A program made the position numbers and the translations under genes. Positions 59,548 to 64,000 of a DNA stretch of 64,000 nucleotides are shown here, piece after piece; position 1 is the stretch's first letter, and each line of letters opens with the position of its first letter. The DNA is from JABFXX01 sp964419605 (GTDB lineage Bacteria > Myxococcota_A > Polyangia > Haliangiales > Haliangiaceae). Under the pieces are notes generated by a model. That model made no database searches and was not told where the DNA came from. It saw nothing but the letters and a program-made list of their open reading frames with translations. The stretch spans positions 1 to 64,000 of the forward strand of contig CAYQQM010000010.1 in assembly GCA_964419605.1 (NCBI GenBank). Direction: 5' to 3'.

Positions 59548-61137
59548 ATGCTGCCCCTTGAAACTGACTACCTAGTAATCGGATCTGGCATCGCAGGGCT
59601 AAACTTCGCGCTCACGGCTGCCGAACATGGGCACGTGGTTGTCGTGACCAAAAAGCGCCCCCACGATACCAACACCAACTGGGCGCAAGGCGGAGTTGCC
59701 GCCGTGTTGGCAAAGGGCGACAGCTTCGACCAGCACATCGCGGACACGCTAAATGCTGGCGACGGGCTGTGCGATCGAAACATCGTTGAACTTTGTGTCA
59801 ACGACGGTCCCGCGCAAGTCCAACGCCTGCTGTCGCTCGGAGTGCGGCTCGCCCGCGACTCTGCGGGCGAACTCGATCTGGGCCGCGAAGGCGCCCACTC
59901 CCATCACCGCGTCGTTCATTGGGAAGATGTCACGGGACGTGAAATCCAACGCGCACTCCTCGAAGCCGTTGCCGGCCATTCGAATATCACGCTTCTCGAC
60001 GAACACATCGCCGTTGACCTGTTGTCATTGGAGAAGTACGGCGCAGAGCCCGCTTGTTTTGGCGCGTATGTTCTCGACCGGCGCTCCGGCGAGGTAAAGA
60101 CGATTTGCGCGCGCGCGACCGTGCTTGCCAGCGGAGGCACGGGCAAGGTGTACATCTATACGTCGAACCCTGACGTCGCTACCGGAGATGGCATCGCGAT
60201 GGCTTACCGCATCGGTGCCGCGTGTGGCGATCTCGAATTCGTCCAGTTCCACCCTACAGTGCTCTACCACCCCCACGCCGGCAGCTTCCTAATCTCGGAA
60301 GCGCTGCGCGGCGAGGGTGGCATCCTCAAACTCACCACTGGCCAAACGTTCATGGAGAACTACCACGCCATGGGCTCCCTGGCGTCTCGCGACATCGTTG
60401 CGCGCGCGATCGATAACGAGCTCAAAAAATCGGGCGCAGATTCCGTTGTTCTCGACATGACCCACCTCGACGCCGCGTTTGTGCGCGGTCGGTTTCCCAA
60501 CATTTACGAACGCTGCCTCGCCTTGGGCATCGACATCACCAAACAGCCGATCCCAGTCGTGCCTGCGGCACACTATATGTGCGGAGGAGTAAAGACTGAC
60601 ACTCATGGAGCCACCACGGTTCGCGGTCTATACGCGATCGGTGAATGCGCGTTCACGGGACTTCACGGCGCCAACCGCTTAGCATCCAATTCTTTATTGG
60701 AAGGTATGGTGATCTCAGCCCGTGCTGCTGCTGCTGTGCGCGAAGCGCCGCGAATGCGCCCAGCTCAGGTCACGCCGTGGACGTACAACAATGCAACCGA
60801 CTCCAACGACGCGATTGTCGTTGCGCTCAACTGGGATGAAATTCGAAGGTTCATGTGGTCGTACGTTGGCATTGTTCGTTCCGACAAGCGATTGGAGCGC
60901 GCCCTGCGGCGAATCGCGATTTTGCGCGACGAAATCCGCGAGTACTATATCGACTTCAAAGTGACGAGCGATTTGGTCGAGTTGCGCAATCTCGCCCTGG
61001 TAGCCCATCTCATTATCGAGAGTGCACAGCGCCGCAAAGAATCGCGCGGACTGCACTTCACGCTCGACTACCCCAACAAGCTTCCCGAAGCTCGGCATTC
61101 CGAGATCCAGCTAAAAACGGGGCCACGAGGTTCGTAG
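59548..61137 (+). CDS. nadB: L-aspartate oxidase
   Basis: FAD enzyme oxidising L-aspartate to iminoaspartate, first step of NAD synthesis with NadA. 529 residues from the ATG at 59548, which gives MLPLETDYLVIGSGIAGLNF (FAD loop GSGIAG). Others: NTNWAQGGVAAVL, SHHRVVHWEDVTGREI, ASGGTGKVYIYTSNP, QFHPTVLYHP, SEALRGEGG, the catalytic arginine in AHYMCGGVKTD/ATTVRGLYAIGECA, and GLHGANRLASNSLLE. These fit NadB rather than succinate dehydrogenase, as there is no membrane or iron-sulfur subunit near. The open frame to 59512 adds 12 residues without support. nadA and nadC are not in the window. Confidence 0.95.
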   Translation: MLPLETDYLVIGSGIAGLNFALTAAEHGHVVVVTKKRPHDTNTNWAQGGVAAVLAKGDSFDQHIADTLNAGDGLCDRNIVELCVNDGPAQVQRLLSLGVRLARDSAGELDLGREGAHSHHRVVHWEDVTGREIQRALLEAVAGHSNITLLDEHIAVDLLSLEKYGAEPACFGAYVLDRRSGEVKTICARATVLASGGTGKVYIYTSNPDVATGDGIAMAYRIGAACGDLEFVQFHPTVLYHPHAGSFLISEALRGEGGILKLTTGQTFMENYHAMGSLASRDIVARAIDNELKKSGADSVVLDMTHLDAAFVRGRFPNIYERCLALGIDITKQPIPVVPAAHYMCGGVKTDTHGATTVRGLYAIGECAFTGLHGANRLASNSLLEGMVISARAAAAVREAPRMRPAQVTPWTYNNATDSNDAIVVALNWDEIRRFMWSYVGIVRSDKRLERALRRIAILRDEIREYYIDFKVTSDLVELRNLALVAHLIIESAQRRKESRGLHFTLDYPNKLPEARHSEIQLKTGPRGS

Positions 61138-61146
61138 AGCCCGCCG

Positions 61147-61911
61147 ATGCGGCACGGCAATGCGGCTATCTGTGTGCTGTGGCTGGCCACTGCGGCTTGC
61201 GGCGTCCGTGGACCATCCCCTGCGGTCTCCACCATCGAGCAATATCTCGATGCATTGCGATCTGGTCGCCCGCGCGACGCGTACGACCTGCTTTCTGACA
61301 CGACCAGGAGAACGCTCAGCTTCGACGAATTCGCCCGACAGTGGAAACACACGCAGGCGGAGCGCTCGTGGCAGATTGAGGCGCTCGAGACGGGAATCAA
61401 AGGCAACCCCAATACGCGTGAGCTCGCGCGCATGGCCTACACCGGCGGAAACGTCATGTACCTTCAGCGCGAAGGGAACGCGTGGCGGCTTGAGACCGAC
61501 CTTGCCAGCGCGGTGCACGCCAAGCGGCCACGCGATGTGATCGAACGGTTCGCCAACGCCATCGCCCGTCGAGATATTGCCGCCGCGCTCGACCTGCTTA
61601 CGCGCCGTCGCCGCGAGGCCATGGCCAAACAAGTAGAGGGTTTTCTGTCTGGTCTTGGGGAACAAATCGACAACCCCGGCTTCGCCGGGGTGCGCAGCAC
61701 TCCCGACTCGGGAGTGCGGAGGCGGATCGACAGCCGACTCGATCACTTCGGCCTCGACCGGGCCGAACTCCGTTGGGATGATCGCAACTTCCGCTACCGC
61801 ATCATGCTGCGCAAGGAAGCCGGAGACTGGCGCATCGACGACATCTACATCCGACCCGTCCCACAGCGCGAAGGCCCCGATTCCGCTGGCAAGAGCGACC
61901 CTAGCGAGTAG
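61147..61911 (+). CDS. Lipoprotein of unknown function downstream of nadB
   Basis: A 254-residue exported protein, nine bases after nadB. Signal ends LATAAC with Cys18 lipidated. Two similar halves (~25-125 and ~128-250) each begin with a helix over TIEQYLDALRSGRPRDAYDLL or VIERFANAIARRDIAAALDLL and end in a beta hairpin (NAWRLETDL; GDWRIDDIYI), the layout of NTF2-like/DUF4878-type domains. It is probably periplasmic and may bind a small ligand; no catalytic motif. Two perfect hairpins lie in its coding DNA. Confidence 0.75.
   Translation: MRHGNAAICVLWLATAACGVRGPSPAVSTIEQYLDALRSGRPRDAYDLLSDTTRRTLSFDEFARQWKHTQAERSWQIEALETGIKGNPNTRELARMAYTGGNVMYLQREGNAWRLETDLASAVHAKRPRDVIERFANAIARRDIAAALDLLTRRRREAMAKQVEGFLSGLGEQIDNPGFAGVRSTPDSGVRRRIDSRLDHFGLDRAELRWDDRNFRYRIMLRKEAGDWRIDDIYIRPVPQREGPDSAGKSDPSE
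61673..61717 (+). other. Two adjacent perfect stem-loops inside a coding sequence
   Basis: ACCCCGGC-TTC-GCCGGGGT (61673-61691, 8-bp stem, 3-base loop) is followed after five bases by GCACTCCCG-ACT-CGGGAGTGC (61697-61717, 9-bp stem, 3-base loop). Both are perfect. They lack a T tract, so they are not standard terminators. They may stall ribosomes or shape mRNA decay. Confidence 0.85.
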
Positions 61912-62022
61912 CCCCAGTACGAACATCAAAACGCGTCGGCCGTAAGTCAATGTCGGTGCGACACTTACAAGAGGACTGAAAACACGCTCCCTGGTCCGCG
62001 TCAGTCAAGAGTATTATGGAGA

Positions 62023-63177
62023 ATGGCCAGAGTTGTCCTGCTGCTCTTGTTGGTCGCCTGTGGCCATGTCGGTTTTGACCCGATTCCTGCAGAAATTCCT
62101 CCGGACGGCACGAACGACGGCTCGTCCGACGGGGCCCCCAACGCGCGCCGATGTTTGAGCTCGCTCGCCGGATTGGGCGACCCTGCATGCGCACTCCGCA
62201 CGGATGGGCGAATGGCATGTTGGGGGACAAATTCGCAAGGTGAACACGGCAACGGAACCACCGATGAGCACCGCGACCCGATCCTCGCCGACGGAGTGAT
62301 GGGGGCAGTTGGGATCGCTGCGGGCGAGTTCCACTCGTGCGCGATCACGCAAAACCGGTCCGCGCTGTGCTGGGGACAAAACGACGCGGGACAAGTTGGC
62401 GACGGAACGCTCACGCGCAGATTAGTTCCAACCCCGGTCTACATGATTGACGAGGTCGCACAGATCGGAACGGGTCAGACCCACAGCTGTGCGCGCCATA
62501 CCGACGGTCACATCTCCTGTTGGGGCAAAGCAACGACGGGCGCTGTTGGGACATTGGGCACAAACGTGCTCATCCCGGTCACCGTGGCGGGGATCTCAAA
62601 CACCACCCATCTCGCCGTGGGGGACTACATCACGTGTGCGATCACCGCCGATCGAGCGCAGTGTTGGGGCGACGACAACCAGCTCGGCGATGGAACACTC
62701 GTCGATCGGCCTACTCCTGGTCCTGTCGCATTGCCGAACATGCGGGTGATCGACATTGCGGCTGGCTGTCATCGCCATGTGTGCGCTGTGCTCGAGGACG
62801 GGAGCGCGTGGTGTTGGGGTGACAATACTCGGTACCAGCTCGGGGACGGAACGCGAACGACGTCGAGGATACCGGTGCAGGTGAAAGCCGCTGTTTCATT
62901 TACTCGCATCACCGTTGGCGCGTGGCATGCCTGCGGCATCGACTCTAGAGGCGACGCGTGGTGTTGGGGCGACAACGCCGTCAACCAGATCGACGAGGCA
63001 ACGGTCGCTGCGATTCAACCGCGGCGCATTGCGCTAGCCGGCCCCATCGATCAGATCCAAGCCGGCTGCAACCGCACCTGTGCGCGCGCTGGGGACCGCG
63101 TGTGGTGTTGGGGCGATGATGGCCTCACGGTGCCGACACCGCGAACGATCCACGAAATTTCCATTCCCTGTCCTTAG
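62023..63177 (+). CDS. RCC1-repeat lipoprotein
   Basis: A 384-residue exported protein. The signal MARVVLLLLLVAC gives lipidated Cys13. About seven RCC1-like blades follow, each around CAL/CAI....G.. CWG...GQLGDGT, with strongly conserved Cys/Trp/Gly (e.g. SCAITQNRSALCWGQNDAGQVGDGT split across the blade). A cysteine pair per blade (C...CWG) suggests disulfides in the periplasm or at the surface. It forms a beta-propeller, probably for protein binding. Multi-copy paralogues of this type are typical of large myxobacterial genomes. It stands alone on the + strand. Confidence 0.9.
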   Translation: MARVVLLLLLVACGHVGFDPIPAEIPPDGTNDGSSDGAPNARRCLSSLAGLGDPACALRTDGRMACWGTNSQGEHGNGTTDEHRDPILADGVMGAVGIAAGEFHSCAITQNRSALCWGQNDAGQVGDGTLTRRLVPTPVYMIDEVAQIGTGQTHSCARHTDGHISCWGKATTGAVGTLGTNVLIPVTVAGISNTTHLAVGDYITCAITADRAQCWGDDNQLGDGTLVDRPTPGPVALPNMRVIDIAAGCHRHVCAVLEDGSAWCWGDNTRYQLGDGTRTTSRIPVQVKAAVSFTRITVGAWHACGIDSRGDAWCWGDNAVNQIDEATVAAIQPRRIALAGPIDQIQAGCNRTCARAGDRVWCWGDDGLTVPTPRTIHEISIPCP

Positions 63178-63284
63178 GTAGCATGGTTTGTGATCACACC
63201 CCCCAGCGGCCGATCTCCGGGCAGACTGCTTTCCCCCTTACCTTGGCTTCCGCACAGGATGGTTCTTTGAGGCCGAGGCAACGT

Positions 63285-64000
63285 TTACAGGTCGTCGCAG
63301 ATCGTGCCTAGTCGGCCATAGATTCCTAGGTCGCGGTAGATCAGATACAGGTTCTCGCGCACAGGCAGGACCGTCAGCGGATGCTTCTTCTTGCGATTCA
63401 CCCAGAATGCGATTGGACCACTGTCAGCGATGATCTTTAGTCTGCCGTTCTTCGTTGCGTAGATTTCGCCTGCGGAGTCGGAAACCACATTCGTCATGAC
63501 GAGCTGCTTCATCGAACCTTTTTGGCCGACAAACACGCGATACCCCCTTCCGCCATATTCTTTCTGTAGTTCGTCGACGTAGTAGTAGGTTCCGTCATCG
63601 TCGCGGGCCAGAAACTTCGCCTCGCGTTTCCACAGCGGAGGATAGAATTTTACGTCCTTCAACAGGGACCGCGTCTCGTCGGGGCTGAGCTTGATCAGTG
63701 GCTGGCGCTGCTCACTACACCTCAAGGTCGGCTTGCGATTCTCAATGCCAAACCACGTGTCAGCCCAGTCGGTGCGCGGCGCCCACACGTACCATCCGTG
63801 ATGGGCATCTCTGGGTGACGCAAACGAACTTGCTAATCGCTGTTGATAGACGACTTTCGCATCGCCGTAGAATACCCACTTGCTTGCGGCGTCGTTGTTT
63901 TCGAACGAGCCTGGCTTCGGTAAGATGTAAATGCCGCCTTGATCGTCGCGCAGCGCGATCAGTTTGTCGAGCACCGCATCGGCGTCAATGGGCTTGGGGT
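63285..64000 (-). CDS. Unknown protein, 5' part beyond window
   Basis: The frame is open through the right edge of the window, so the N-terminus is missing; 238 residues are visible. The sequence is beta-rich with repeated W/Y strands (WVFYGDAKVVYQQRL, GWYVWAPRTDWADTWFGIENRK, GTYYYVDELQKEYGGRGYRVFVG, LYLIYRDLGIYGRLG). I recognise no family; it might be a secreted or beta-propeller-like protein. Confidence 0.6.
   Translation of the reverse strand, partial: PKPIDADAVLDKLIALRDDQGGIYILPKPGSFENNDAASKWVFYGDAKVVYQQRLASSFASPRDAHHGWYVWAPRTDWADTWFGIENRKPTLRCSEQRQPLIKLSPDETRSLLKDVKFYPPLWKREAKFLARDDDGTYYYVDELQKEYGGRGYRVFVGQKGSMKQLVMTNVVSDSAGEIYATKNGRLKIIADSGPIAFWVNRKKKHPLTVLPVRENLYLIYRDLGIYGRLGTICDDL

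Noticed and set aside
61111..61950. 279-codon minus strand frame opposite the nadB-linked lipoprotein
   Set aside because: The + strand frame has a signal peptide, lipobox and paired NTF2-like halves; the minus frame has none and would overlap nadB.

Overview
The window is chromosomal DNA from a GC-rich, gene-dense Gram-negative bacterium, most likely a deltaproteobacterium in the broad sense (Myxococcota-like). The pointers are a eukaryotic-type Ser/Thr kinase built into a chemosensory operon, DUF4388/PATAN response regulators, PilZ-CheX fusions, FIST sensors, PilT-type pilus ATPases, many secreted lipoproteins (one with the CGDILGLE start seen in myxobacterial lipoproteins) and RCC1-repeat lipoproteins. 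This is inference; there is no rRNA or other phylogenetic marker in the window. I found no rRNA, tRNA, CRISPR, insertion sequence or phage gene.

Region by region: 0-3 kb is metabolic (purA cut by the window edge, hisZ, a Nif3-like protein). 3-11 kb is mixed: a rhodanese lipoprotein, a sugar-nucleotide epimerase, a LuxR-type response regulator followed by a nucleotidyltransferase pair that may be a toxin-antitoxin module, an unknown two-gene operon (6041-8746), an OmpA-type lipoprotein, a SixA-like phosphatase and an alpha/beta hydrolase lipoprotein. 10.9-15.1 kb holds unknown genes: a broken reading frame, a protein with a tandemly duplicated unknown domain, a beta-helix lipoprotein and a helical protein.

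15.1-28.3 kb is one long leftward chemosensory operon with many 4-base ATGA stop/start overlaps. In transcription order: a possible tiny ORF, CheW-like, degenerate receiver-like protein, REC-DUF4388-REC, CheY/PilH-like, CheW, methyl-accepting protein, a CheA hybrid of 1345 residues with three to four Hpt domains, CheW-like, REC-DUF4388 with a GTPase-like tail, and a Ser/Thr kinase. No CheR or CheB methylation enzyme is present. The make-up resembles chemosensory systems for type IV pili, and two PilT-family ATPases lie at 56.5-59.4 kb.

28.5-34.6 kb holds an outer-membrane beta-barrel protein, a PilZ-PilZ-CheX-like protein and a leftward pair of an AMIN/coiled-coil envelope protein and a short Hsp70-like protein. 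34.8-44.0 kb is the most unusual locus: four rightward, tightly packed genes for an RsbU-type PP2C phosphatase, a 1573-residue protein (two FIST sensors, STAS-like plus zinc-ribbon modules, one membrane segment, PDZ), a Ser/Thr kinase carrying the same STAS-like/zinc-ribbon/membrane/PDZ tail, and an RsbW-like ATPase fused to a receiver-like domain. It looks like a partner-switching circuit attached to the membrane.

44.0-64 kb: membrane proteins, a Rieske ferredoxin overlapping an NAD-type isocitrate dehydrogenase, a lipoprotein, a methyltransferase leading into a tripartite efflux operon (adaptor, ATPase, permease, TolC-like), a REC-GAF-GGDEF diguanylate cyclase, two PilT-like ATPases, nadB with a lipoprotein, an RCC1-repeat lipoprotein and a partial unknown gene at the right edge.
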